64,000 nucleotides of DNA from Hominenteromicrobium sp964531265 (GTDB taxonomy: Bacteria; Bacillota; Clostridia; Oscillospirales; Acutalibacteraceae): assembly GCA_964531265.1 (NCBI GenBank), contig CAZHDW010000011.1, positions 1-64,000 on the forward strand, given 5' to 3'. Position numbers and translations under genes: made by a program. The notes below the pieces were generated by a model. The model had not been told where the DNA came from. It was given only the letters and a program-made list of their open reading frames with translations, and ran no database searches. Positions 1-8,424 of the stretch are shown here, one piece after another; the first letter of the stretch is position 1; the number at the start of each line of letters is the position of its first letter.

Positions 1-40
1 AATCCGAAATTTTTGCAAAAAATTAATGGGTCCTACTTGA

Positions 41-172
41 CCACAAGCAGAGGGCCTTGTTACCGGACTTGGGGCAAAGATATTTGTTATCTCCGGCCCG
101 GTGATAGTTTACGGCATCAGCGCGAGCGTTGTCTATGGCGTGATTTATTGGGTATGGACTTCTGCAATATAA
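41..172 (+). pseudogene. possible C-terminal remnant of a small membrane protein
   Basis: The frame opening after the TGA at 38-40 reads as a hydrophobic protein end with two short membrane stretches (for example GAKIFVISGPVIVYG) and stops at the TAA at 170-172. No ATG start with a ribosome binding site is visible, and the frame is closed upstream, so it is either the tail of a gene frameshifted near the window edge or a decayed remnant. I do not recognise the family. The remaining bases of 1-323 hold only a terminator hairpin and the tail of the minus-strand regulator gene region. Confidence 0.25.
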
Positions 173-236
173 GTTATGAGATCATGTCGAGCTGAAATTG
201 TTTTTTATAATGTAGTCAAATAGTAGCAGAAAAGAT

Positions 237-267
237 AAAAATGTCGCCCACGCAGGGCGACATTTTG
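237..267. terminator. bidirectional rho-independent terminator
   Basis: A perfect 9-bp stem (atgtcgccc / gggcgacat, 241-249 and 255-263) with a 5-base loop is flanked by A-rich sequence on the left and T-rich sequence on the right. It can therefore end transcripts from either side, including the minus-strand AraC gene that stops at 324. Confidence 0.8.
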
Positions 268-323
268 CTTTGTATTTTGAGATGAGTTTATTCTTCTGAT
301 TCTAAGTGCTCGGCACTGCAGGG

Positions 324-1211
324 CTATTTTATTCTTTCAACAGGAATAGCAATCCTTGCTCCGATTTCAGGCTCTGCACCGAGATTGAGTGTTGGTGCAA
401 TACTTGCTGCATGTTTATATCCGTAGCGCTCAAGGTTGTAGTTTTCAATCGCCTTAAATACTTGTCCGATGTACTTGCCAAAATCATCGGGATTATCATA
501 AGGTTCACTTTGAAAGTAAAGCATTACACATTCGGGCAATTCCGCAACCTCGTATCCATCAGGCAGAGGTTTTTCATAGTCAAGCGGTACTTCAACTCCT
601 GCGGCTATTTTACTTATGTCTTTCTTTTGCAGAGAATCAGGCAAATCGATCAATGCTGCTGCATCAAATTTTTCCGGAATACTGTTAAGCAGGCCTTCCC
701 AATTACAGCCAACTTCCTCGCAATAAGAAAGGTAGTCGGTCGCCGATTTTGATGGAAGATAAATTAATTTTCTCTTTGATCTGTTGACGGGTGTAACCGT
801 GCAAACTGATGCAGTGCTCATTGTTTGGCCCTCTTTCATAATATGATAATGATTAGCCGGGTGCTGTGTGAATATCGGGATAGCGATTTGACTCTTTCGG
901 TACTCTTTTGGTGTAACGGAAAAACGTTTCGCGAACGATCTTGTGTAACCTTCGTGAGATAGATAGTGGCTGTCGAGGGCAACATTAATAACAGATTTGT
1001 CGGTGTAGAGAAGTTCTTTTGCACTCTCACTCAACACAACCGCATTTATGTATTCGCAGAGCGTAATTTGCATATGCTTTTGAAATAATCTGTCAAGCTG
1101 ACGGCGGGAATATCCAACTGCACAGCAAACATTTTCAATACTAAATCCCATGTCTGTGTGATGTGATTTGATATACTCCTGTGCCGAGACAACCGCTTTT
1201 ATACCATTCAT
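324..1211 (-). CDS. AraC-family transcriptional regulator with GyrI-like effector-binding domain
   Basis: This 295-residue protein has an N-terminal AraC/XylS double helix-turn-helix (about residues 5-105; the second helix region contains SHEGYTRSFAKRF followed by VTPKEYR) and a C-terminal domain of about 140 residues typical of the GyrI/SOUL-like effector-binding fold found in Rob and multidrug-type regulators. It is expected to bind DNA in the cytoplasm and respond to a small, probably hydrophobic, ligand. The ATG at 1211 is preceded by an AAGGGTG ribosome binding site. It lies 85 bases downstream of the secreted-protein gene on the same strand, so co-transcription is possible. Its target is not evident from the sequence; the fold assignment of the C-terminal half is from family knowledge. 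Confidence 0.85.
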   Translation of the reverse strand: MNGIKAVVSAQEYIKSHHTDMGFSIENVCCAVGYSRRQLDRLFQKHMQITLCEYINAVVLSESAKELLYTDKSVINVALDSHYLSHEGYTRSFAKRFSVTPKEYRKSQIAIPIFTQHPANHYHIMKEGQTMSTASVCTVTPVNRSKRKLIYLPSKSATDYLSYCEEVGCNWEGLLNSIPEKFDAAALIDLPDSLQKKDISKIAAGVEVPLDYEKPLPDGYEVAELPECVMLYFQSEPYDNPDDFGKYIGQVFKAIENYNLERYGYKHAASIAPTLNLGAEPEIGARIAIPVERIK

Positions 1212-1296
1212 CTTGCACCCTTAATCTATGATAACACCATACCGTTATTTGTTCTTGATATATATGGACAAACATTTCGGCTTTCTGCTATACAGG

Positions 1297-2517
1297 TTAT
1301 TCCTTTGCCCAAAAGACCAGATTACCGTCTCCGTATTGATCGAATGCGATTCTCGTAATGCCGTCATTCGATACATAAAGAAGCATTTCGCCCGGCCCGG
1401 AATCACCGTCGGTCAGATTCACATATATCTCATTACCGTACAATGTATATGTACCGCTGCCATAGTAAAAGGAAATGTAATAACTAAAATATCCGTCAGA
1501 GCTGAATGTCATGAGATTCCCGTATTTAATGGATGAACCGTACATATAGGTCAGAGACACGCCGTTATAGTTCATTGTGTATTCAGAATCGAGCACCCAT
1601 GTGCCGATTAGCTCCTGCTCGCTGAGTTCTGAGTCAGTGAGTAAATCCGGCTCGATGTCCGGTTCCGTATTCGATGGCAAATCAAACCAATCGGGGGACA
1701 CAGAACTTTCGGGTGTCTGTTCAGGCTCGTCAACTGTAATTCCTAAAGCTTCACGCAGAAGCTGCTGAAGCTCATACAGCTCCATACTGCCATCCGTGCT
1801 GTCGTTGGAATATATCTCAGCCGTGACCACGGGCTCAATGGATGAAACGAAATTGTAATAATCATCATAGCTGCACGGCTCACCGTTGATCAGATAGTCG
1901 ATAATTACTCCGACACCGTCTTCGGTGCCATAGTCGGTGATGTAATCCAAATATCTTGTGGTGATGATTTGGAAATCCGTTGTATCATAAATTGTATATT
2001 CTCTGCCTCTGTGCGCGCCGCTACCGGTCTCGCCGTTGTCATAGTAAACCACAAATACGGTATCTCCCAGGAAATTTGCCGCACTGATGTTTCCCTGAGG
2101 GCCGGCGATATCGTAGAGAAGAACCTCGTGGTCTATTTTGGCCACTGTATTACCGTTCTCAACATCATAAACACTGTACACATAACCCGGCAAGCTGTAT
2201 TCGCCGAGGTTTTTTTGATGATCGAGTATTACGAGCTCCTCCGTTCCATCATTATCCATGTCGCAGAGAAAGCAGGAAGAAGATGATGGATATATATCAT
2301 CGGCGACAATCGATATTTCATCTTCAACTACCGACAAATAGCAGGCGTAGGACACCAGGGAATCTACGTCATCAAAGACATCACTTACATTATCTACTCC
2401 GGAGATAACAACAGGCGGAGCTTGCGACTCGGCACTGTCATAGGATGTCGGATCACTCTGAAATTCTCCGACCACAACGGACATGAGCAGCGAAAGAAAT
2501 ATAGTGATTAGCTTCAT
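1297..2517 (-). CDS. secreted protein of unknown function with acidic linker
   Basis: The chosen ATG at 2517 follows a GGAGGGG site (2523-2529) and opens a signal peptide (MKLITIFLSLLMSVVVG), so the longer upstream frame is rejected. About 406 residues follow. The first half contains a calcium-loop-like segment DMDNDGTEELVI, as in VCBS/EF-hand-like repeats. The middle is a Ser/Pro/acid-rich linker, and the last 110 residues start with ELIGTWVLDSEY and are rich in beta strands, resembling the small lipocalin-like domains of clostridial surface proteins. No lipobox or LPXTG motif is visible, so release to the medium is the inference. No enzyme motif was recognised. A good SigA-type promoter lies just upstream. 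Confidence 0.75.
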   Translation of the reverse strand: MKLITIFLSLLMSVVVGEFQSDPTSYDSAESQAPPVVISGVDNVSDVFDDVDSLVSYACYLSVVEDEISIVADDIYPSSSSCFLCDMDNDGTEELVILDHQKNLGEYSLPGYVYSVYDVENGNTVAKIDHEVLLYDIAGPQGNISAANFLGDTVFVVYYDNGETGSGAHRGREYTIYDTTDFQIITTRYLDYITDYGTEDGVGVIIDYLINGEPCSYDDYYNFVSSIEPVVTAEIYSNDSTDGSMELYELQQLLREALGITVDEPEQTPESSVSPDWFDLPSNTEPDIEPDLLTDSELSEQELIGTWVLDSEYTMNYNGVSLTYMYGSSIKYGNLMTFSSDGYFSYYISFYYGSGTYTLYGNEIYVNLTDGDSGPGEMLLYVSNDGITRIAFDQYGDGNLVFWAKE

Positions 2518-2560
2518 AATTACCCCTCCCACAATGGCATAGTTAAGTGTTCTCACATAG

Positions 2561-2589
2561 AGTTTAACGTCGATATTATCAATTGTCAA
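2561..2589 (-). promoter_or_regulatory. SigA-type promoter for the secreted-protein gene
   Basis: Reading the minus strand, a perfect TTGACA (2584-2589) is followed by a 17-bp spacer and TAAACT (2561-2566). The transcript would start about 35 bases before the ATG at 2517. Confidence 0.65.
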
Positions 2590-2626
2590 CCTTGATTGAC
2601 GGCGTGATGCTCACATTCTGCGATAA

Positions 2627-3136
2627 GGTGGGCCTCATGGCGAGATTGGAGCATCGCTGAGATATCTCAGCCAGCGATACTCCATGCCGTACCCGGAACT
2701 GCGCGCCATACTTTCGGATATTGCAACCGAGGAACTCGGGCACCTCGAGATGGTCGGAACGATAGTTTATCAGCTTACAAGGGGTCTGACGCCGGAGCAA
2801 ATAAGGGAGCAGGGCTTTGACACCTACTTTGTCGATCACACCACGGGCGTATACCCGATAGCGGCATCTGGGACACCGTTCAGTGCGGCGACATTCTCTG
2901 TCAGCGGCGATACTCTTGCCGATCTGAATGAAGACCTTGCTGCCGAACAGAAAGCACGTGTGACCTATGACAATATCCTGCGCTTTGCAGATGATCCGGA
3001 TGTGCGCGAGCCGATAAAGTTTTTGCGAGCGAGAGAGATAGTGCATTATCAGAGGTTCGGCGAGGGACTGAGAATCGCCACCGACAGACTTGATTCCAAG
3101 AATTTCTATGCATTCAATCCGTCCTTTGATAAATAA
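2627..3136 (+). pseudogene. cotJC: 5'-truncated cotJC / manganese-catalase-like spore coat gene
   Basis: The frame 2627-3136 encodes about 169 residues matching the manganese-containing catalase family, CotJC branch: GGPHGEIGASLRYLSQRY leading into MPYPELRAILSDIATEELGH, which carries the Glu and His ligands of the di-manganese site. The C-terminal end is complete (FNPSFDK). The normal first 30 or so residues, ending in an Ile-x-x-Tyr run before GGP, are missing: the frame is closed by TAA at 2624-2626 and by TGA at 2597-2599, and the upstream bases belong to the promoter of the divergent gene. An internal ATG at 2684 could still make a 150-residue fragment, but it would lack the first helix. 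I read this as a deletion or recombination scar with point decay. Confidence 0.8.
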
Positions 3137-3140
3137 CGTA

Positions 3141-3168
3141 TGCCGGACAGTAATACTGCTGTCCGGCA
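3141..3168 (+). terminator. terminator-like hairpin after cotJC remnant
   Basis: Perfect 10-bp stem (tgccggacag / ctgtccggca) with an 8-base loop, 5 bases after the stop codon. It has no clear T tract, so termination is likely but may be weak. Confidence 0.55.
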
Positions 3169-3223
3169 ATGCTCGTTTACATTAGCAATGAGGATTTTTA
3201 GCAAAAAAATGACATTTGAATTC

Positions 3224-3252
3224 TTGAAATGCCCTTATTTATATGATATAAT
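3224..3252 (+). promoter_or_regulatory. SigA-type promoter of the pilus island
   Basis: TTGAAA (3224-3229), 17-bp spacer, perfect TATAAT (3247-3252). It lies about 100 bases before the first gene of the signal peptidase/pilin group and is its most likely main promoter. Confidence 0.75.
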
Positions 3253-3353
3253 TTATTGATGATTTGAGATTGACAGCTTTGTTTATTTTCGGTATTCTAT
3301 ATTGAGGACAGCAAAGCTGATTTTATGTTGCGGCGAAAAAAGGAGTGCTTAAA

Positions 3354-3782
3354 TTGCAGAGCAAGGATATTAAAAAGCTTAGCCGCGCGGATCTTATAGA
3401 GATCATTTACAGCTTGAAAAAGAGCGAGGAGGCGCTTCAGGAGCAGCTGGAAACGCTTAGGGCAGAGCTTGACGACAGGACGATAAAGCTTGAAAAGCTC
3501 GGCTCTGTTGCAGAAGCGGCTATAGCGGTTTCCGGTGTGTTCGATGCCGCACAGAGCGCTGCGGATACATACCTTGATGAGGTGAAGAGAAAGCACAGTG
3601 CTGTGGATGCGGAGTGCATACGCATGATAGCGGAGGCTCAAAGAAAGGCTGATGCTATAGTTAAAGAGGCACAGGCGCAGCGTGACAGCATAGAACAGCA
3701 GTGTGCGGCTTCTCGAACCGAGCTGAGAAGAATGAGGGACGTGCTGCTGACTATTGCTGATGAGTTTTCGCTGGACAGATAA
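3354..3782 (+). CDS. coiled-coil protein, DivIVA-like character
   Basis: About 142 residues, almost wholly helical and charged, with a heptad-rich segment at about residues 20-45 (SLKKSEEALQEQLETLRAEL) and a second long helix over 75-125 containing AEAQRKADAIVKEAQAQ. No signal peptide or membrane segment. The TTG at 3354 is preferred because AGGAG at 3341-3345 is 8 bases upstream; the GTG at 3345 overlaps that site. The next gene, signal peptidase I, begins 12 bases after its stop, so the two are co-transcribed. Small coiled coils of this type often scaffold envelope machines; here that would be placing signal peptidase or sortase at the membrane, which is inference only. Family membership cannot be fixed by eye. 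Confidence 0.7.
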   Translation: MQSKDIKKLSRADLIEIIYSLKKSEEALQEQLETLRAELDDRTIKLEKLGSVAEAAIAVSGVFDAAQSAADTYLDEVKRKHSAVDAECIRMIAEAQRKADAIVKEAQAQRDSIEQQCAASRTELRRMRDVLLTIADEFSLDR

Positions 3783-3794
3783 GTGGGGGTTGAG

Positions 3795-4382
3795 ATGAAA
3801 GAAAGGAACAGAGCTGTTCAAATCCCAACCATGGAAGAAATTGAAAATGAACGCAGGCGATTGAGAAAGGGCGTGTATTACAGACGTGCCCTGCGCGGAA
3901 CGCTTTCGGTCTTGATAGTTGTCGCCGCCATTGCCGTGCTGGTGACAACACTTTTTTTCCCGATTCTGCAAATATCCGGAGACAGCATGTCGCCGACCAT
4001 AGAGCATGATGAGATAGTCGTGCTGCTGAAAACAGGGGACTTTGAACGCGGTGATCTGATAGGCTTCTATTATCAGGGTAAGATACTGCTTAAGAGAGTT
4101 ATCGCTGAGCCGGGGGATGTTGTTGTCATTGACAGCACCGGAAATGTTTTTGTGAACGGTGAGCAGCTCGATGAGCCGTATGTTACGGAGAAGAGCCTTG
4201 GCGAATGTGATCTTGAGTTTCCGTATACGGTTCCCGGAGACGGCTATTTTGTAATGGGAGACAGGCGTTCGAATTCAATCGACAGCCGAAATTCCGTTAT
4301 AGGCGCTGTCACTCAGGACGACATCATAGGCCGCGTGTTTATACGAGTATGGCCGTTTGGCAGATTTGGACTTTTGAATTGA
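3795..4382 (+). CDS. lepB: signal peptidase I
   Basis: This membrane-bound serine protease removes signal peptides from exported proteins. One N-terminal membrane anchor (about residues 36-56) is followed by the conserved boxes: SGDSMSPTI with nucleophile Ser64, KRVIAEPGD with general base Lys100, and the GDRRSNSIDSR box near residue 155. Length (195 residues) is usual for Gram-positive type I enzymes. The ATG at 3795 is preferred to the GTG at 3783, which lies directly on the G-rich ribosome binding site. Being placed directly before three sortase-substrate genes suggests that it processes the pilin precursors; dedicated signal peptidases are common in pilus islands of Gram-positive bacteria. 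Confidence 0.93.
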   Translation: MKERNRAVQIPTMEEIENERRRLRKGVYYRRALRGTLSVLIVVAAIAVLVTTLFFPILQISGDSMSPTIEHDEIVVLLKTGDFERGDLIGFYYQGKILLKRVIAEPGDVVVIDSTGNVFVNGEQLDEPYVTEKSLGECDLEFPYTVPGDGYFVMGDRRSNSIDSRNSVIGAVTQDDIIGRVFIRVWPFGRFGLLN

Positions 4383-4462
4383 TCGTATGCATATTGATAG
4401 TATACATATAGTAGTATAACACTTTATGCTTCGACGATTTCCATATGAAGGGAGGTGGGAAT

Positions 4463-7400
4463 TTGCACGACACACTAAAAGAAAGCCTGAGTAATTTACT
4501 CTCGGGCAGAATACGGCACAGAAGGATGCTGGCTGTTCTGCTGGTACTGTCCTTGGTGGTTTCCGGGAATGTTTTCTGGGTTCTCAGACAGACCGGTGTG
4601 ACCATGGCAGGTACTGCCGCATGCGGCATTGAGGAGCACGGTCACACGGATGAATGCTTTGAAACGGTTCTTTCCTGCGGCTTATCCGAGGAGCCTCACC
4701 GGCACACAGACGAATGCTATACCGTTCAGTATATTGAGCGGCAGGAGGAGCAGGTGCTGGATTGTGACCTGACTGAGGATGCGCATATCCATACTGATAG
4801 CTGCTATGAGCTTTCGGAGTCCGAAGACGGCACACAGCAAAAAACGCTCGCGTGTACGGCGAAATCCCAACCTCACGAGCACACCGATTCGTGCTACACG
4901 ACAAATGTCACAGAAGCGCATGAGGAGCGTATGCTTGTCTGTGGCCTCAGCGAGGAGGTACATGTGCATACTGAGGAATGCTCGCAGAAGCAGCTTGTAT
5001 GCACTGTTCAGGAGCATACGCATGGTATTGAGTGCTATCCGGATGAGAATTCCGACGTGGAGACTCAGCTTGATTGGCAGCAGATGCTTGCAGGCTATAC
5101 CGCTGACGGCTCGGTCGATACGCTTGTCGCCATTGCCGAAAGTCAGGTAGGGTATGCCGAAAGCGAAAGGAATTTCGAAATATCCGCTGACGGCTCACGG
5201 CGCGGCTATACCAGATACGGCGCGTGGTACGGTGCTCCGTACAGTGACTGGTCGGCGATGTTCACATCGTTCTGCCTGCACTATTCGGGATTTGATTCTA
5301 ATGAGTTCCCACCGAATGTCGGAGCAAGCTCCATGGCAAGGCTGTGGAGGGATAAGGGCAGATTTGCCGCAGCGGGCAGCTTTGAGCCGCAGGCAGGAAA
5401 CCTTATCTTCTTCAATGATAACACAGTCGGCATTATAACCAACATTTTTGAGAACGAGCTTGAAGTAGTTCAGGGCGATTATGAGAACGCCGTCTGCAAG
5501 AGAAAGCTCTCACCCTATGACGCTTCGATTTCGGGCTACGGCATAACCGCCGAAGCTCAGGAGCTTATCGAGAATGAGTTCTTCCTTGAAAAATGTACCT
5601 GTGAAGGCTTTGGAGTGGCGCTTTCCGAGCATGAGGATGCCTGCATGTATAAATTGCAGATGAAGCAGCTTGCGGCGGACAGAACAGCGGAGGAGCTTTA
5701 CAGCCTGTGGCCGCAGCTTGCGTCCGATGCTCAGGAATTCATACTCACCTGCTTGTCGGATGATCCCGAAAGCTTCGGAGAGAAGTACGATGAGCTCATG
5801 GAACTGATCGGTAAAGTGAAATCACTTGTCACTGAATGCAATGACGTTAAATTTGCGGCTGAGGGAAATCTTCCGGAAAACACAGTGCTTCATGTAGAAG
5901 ATGCAGGATATTCCGCTGACAGGGCACTTGTCGGAGTGAATCCCAATAACAGGAACTTTGTAAGCTGGTATGACGTGTACAATATCTGCTTTATGGTTGA
6001 CGGTGATGAATATCATCCCGATTTGCCGGTAAGCGTTACTGTAAAGTCATCAGATATAAGTGTAAATGCCGATGAGTACTTCTACGTTGCGCATGTTGAT
6101 GAGGCAACGGGAGAATTCCTCGAAAGAAGCCCGACAGAGGTCGCTGACAATGCATTTACCTTTACAGCAAAGGATTCCGGACAGTACCTTTTCTATAGAA
6201 TAAATATGGAGTCCGAGGGCGGCGAGCGAATACTCGGCACGAACTGGATGCATATGCAGCTCGACGCACCGATATTTGCTTCAACAATCGATGAGGAAGA
6301 GGTTTTCTTGCAGTTAACACAGCATGATGACGATTCGTTCGTGATCATGCCGAGTGATCAGCAGGTGAACAATGTCGGCGGCGAGACAGTTTCCGAGGAC
6401 GAAAAGGTCACTGTCAGCAAGACGATAAAGGGTACGGATGTCGAGAATGTGTTCGATATTACACTGAATGTAAAGACGCAGGAGGAAATATCGAGGATAT
6501 ATTCCGACCCGGATATCGCTGTTGTCATCGTAATGGATATCTCAAATACGATGACGGATGACTTTGGCGGAAAGACAAGATATGAAGCCGCCATGGAGTC
6601 CGCTGAAAAATTCATGAAAGATTTTGCAGAGAAGACCGACGGTGTCAGTCGTATAGGTTATGTTGCATTCAACACGGATGCCCATGAGATATTCGATCTG
6701 TCGAGCTGCTCCACGTCAGATGAGGCTGAGAGCCTCATCAATACTATGAGGAGCAAAACCGGCTCTATCATCAGGCAATCCAATTATGGAGACTCTCACG
6801 ATAGATTTACAAATGTCGAGGGCGGTTTGAAGCGTGGATATGACATGCTGAAGTCCGCGCCGAACAAGAACAAATACATAATCTTTCTGAGCGACGGTTT
6901 CCCGACAACCTATCTCAGCAGCGGATATGGGGGATATGACCCGTATACCGGAAGCGGCACTCCAGGTACCGACGGCGTGTTTTATGACTCTATTCTGGAC
7001 GTTCACTGTAACTACGGTACGAGCTACAGCGATACGGCGGCTATAAAGGCGCGTGAAATGGCGACTGCTATAAAGGCGGACGGTGTTAAGCTCTTTTCCA
7101 TAGGTGTCGATGTTGGCGGACAGAAGATACTGGATTATATAAAGAATAATGCGCGGTGGGATGATTCGGTTAATGAGACGGGATTTAACGGTTGGAAGTC
7201 TTTCTCGGTTGTTGAAGTGAGAAAGTCTGGCTCTTATACCAGCGTCACCAACAGTGTGAACTACATAGTTGACGGCGGCTTTGAGATAGGCGATGCCACA
7301 AGTACGGAATCGTATAAAAACTGGCTGACCAATTCCATCGGCTCCGGCGAGGGCTACTACTTCGACAGTACGAATTCCTCCGGTCTGCAGGCTGCGTATG

Positions 7401-8359
7401 ATAAGATATTCAGCATGATGCTGAGTGAGATACAGGATTCCGCCAAGGCCGATTGGGTCGCGGAGGATCCCATGCCGCAAATAAACAATGTGGATTCCAT
7501 GGAGTTCATCGGCTTCTACAATAAGGGCGGAGAGCTTATAACAGATCCGCTCAGGCTGGACGGAGCAAACACCGAGAACGGCGAAAATACGGTCGACTTT
7601 ATCACGGACAGCAGTAAGATAAACTGGGATTTGAAAGCCTCGGGTTTTGTCTCAAGCACTGTCGGTGACCGCACCACTTATTCGTATACGCTGAAATATC
7701 GTGTCAGGCTGATAAACGAGAAAGATGACTTTGTCGAGAATCAGGTCTACGATACCAACGGCAAAACGACGCTGAATTACCGCGTTCTGATAACCGAGAA
7801 CGATGCTCCGGTGCTTTCGGACAGCCGCACGGTGGATTTCAAGATACCGAGTGTGCACGGCTTCCTCGGTGAGCTTGAATTTATCAAGAGGGATACCTTC
7901 GACAGGCCGATTTCCGGCGCGGTATTTAAGCTTTCGCATGATGCCGCCGCCTGTGGCTTTTGCCGAGGGGATAATGTCCAAAGTGTCCCGATAGCGGATA
8001 TGGAGGCCACGTCCGATGCGGACGGAAATGTTAAGTTCAGCAATGTGCCATCCGGCCATGTGTATACTCTGTCCGAGACTGTAGTTCCGGCGGGGCATGT
8101 TTGTGACGGCAATACATATACCGTAACTGTTGCCTATGACGACACTACAGTCATTGTGTATGACAGCTCCGGAGAACAGCTTGAGTGGGGTGGAAGCATT
8201 ATCAACTTCCCCGTCCAATATGAGCTGCCCGGTACGGGTGGAAGCGGCACAATGCCATATTATTTAACGGGTGCAGCCCTGATAGCTATGGCTCTCATAG
8301 GGGGATGCATTCACCGGCACAAGAGAAAGCGTAAAGGGGGCGACTCAACCTCTCCTTAG
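4463..8359 (+). CDS. giant LPGTG surface protein, probable pilus tip adhesin
   Basis: About 1,298 residues. A TTG start at 4463 fits the GGAGGTG site at 4451-4457 better than the ATG at 4445, which lies before it. Order of parts: long basic signal peptide (to about residue 50); six Cys/His repeats of the form Cys-x(n)-His-x-His-Thr-x-x-Cys (for example EEHGHTDECF, residues 50-195); a CHAP-like domain (about 211-360) in which the usual Cys is Ser264 (DWSAMFTSFC) and the usual His is replaced (NTVGII), so it looks catalytically dead; a long linker; a von Willebrand A domain (about 680-985) with MIDAS start MDISNTM; a Cna-B domain (about 1131-1250); the sorting signal LPGTG at 1255, a hydrophobic segment and an Arg/Lys tail. 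VWA plus Cna-B plus sorting signal is the layout of tip pilins such as RrgA. Wall or pilus attachment by the downstream sortase is expected. Confidence 0.85.
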   Translation: MHDTLKESLSNLLSGRIRHRRMLAVLLVLSLVVSGNVFWVLRQTGVTMAGTAACGIEEHGHTDECFETVLSCGLSEEPHRHTDECYTVQYIERQEEQVLDCDLTEDAHIHTDSCYELSESEDGTQQKTLACTAKSQPHEHTDSCYTTNVTEAHEERMLVCGLSEEVHVHTEECSQKQLVCTVQEHTHGIECYPDENSDVETQLDWQQMLAGYTADGSVDTLVAIAESQVGYAESERNFEISADGSRRGYTRYGAWYGAPYSDWSAMFTSFCLHYSGFDSNEFPPNVGASSMARLWRDKGRFAAAGSFEPQAGNLIFFNDNTVGIITNIFENELEVVQGDYENAVCKRKLSPYDASISGYGITAEAQELIENEFFLEKCTCEGFGVALSEHEDACMYKLQMKQLAADRTAEELYSLWPQLASDAQEFILTCLSDDPESFGEKYDELMELIGKVKSLVTECNDVKFAAEGNLPENTVLHVEDAGYSADRALVGVNPNNRNFVSWYDVYNICFMVDGDEYHPDLPVSVTVKSSDISVNADEYFYVAHVDEATGEFLERSPTEVADNAFTFTAKDSGQYLFYRINMESEGGERILGTNWMHMQLDAPIFASTIDEEEVFLQLTQHDDDSFVIMPSDQQVNNVGGETVSEDEKVTVSKTIKGTDVENVFDITLNVKTQEEISRIYSDPDIAVVIVMDISNTMTDDFGGKTRYEAAMESAEKFMKDFAEKTDGVSRIGYVAFNTDAHEIFDLSSCSTSDEAESLINTMRSKTGSIIRQSNYGDSHDRFTNVEGGLKRGYDMLKSAPNKNKYIIFLSDGFPTTYLSSGYGGYDPYTGSGTPGTDGVFYDSILDVHCNYGTSYSDTAAIKAREMATAIKADGVKLFSIGVDVGGQKILDYIKNNARWDDSVNETGFNGWKSFSVVEVRKSGSYTSVTNSVNYIVDGGFEIGDATSTESYKNWLTNSIGSGEGYYFDSTNSSGLQAAYDKIFSMMLSEIQDSAKADWVAEDPMPQINNVDSMEFIGFYNKGGELITDPLRLDGANTENGENTVDFITDSSKINWDLKASGFVSSTVGDRTTYSYTLKYRVRLINEKDDFVENQVYDTNGKTTLNYRVLITENDAPVLSDSRTVDFKIPSVHGFLGELEFIKRDTFDRPISGAVFKLSHDAAACGFCRGDNVQSVPIADMEATSDADGNVKFSNVPSGHVYTLSETVVPAGHVCDGNTYTVTVAYDDTTVIVYDSSGEQLEWGGSIINFPVQYELPGTGGSGTMPYYLTGAALIAMALIGGCIHRHKRKRKGGDSTSP

Positions 8360-8424
8360 CGCAGAGCTCGACGCCGGAGAACCTTAATTTGTATTCAAAA
8401 TACTGATAAGAAAGGAAATCAGTC

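Noticed and set aside
3297..4007. 236-codon minus-strand frame over the coiled-coil and lepB genes
   Set aside because: The plus-strand lepB motifs are decisive; the antisense frame runs across two genes and into their promoter side.
4610..5045. Repeated sequence considered as a CRISPR-like or tandem DNA repeat
   Set aside because: The repetition is at protein level only (Cys/His units in one frame); DNA units vary in length and sequence and there are no spacers.
6716..7480. 254-codon minus-strand frame opposite the tip adhesin
   Set aside because: It is a shadow of the VWA region; no family match and no start signals.
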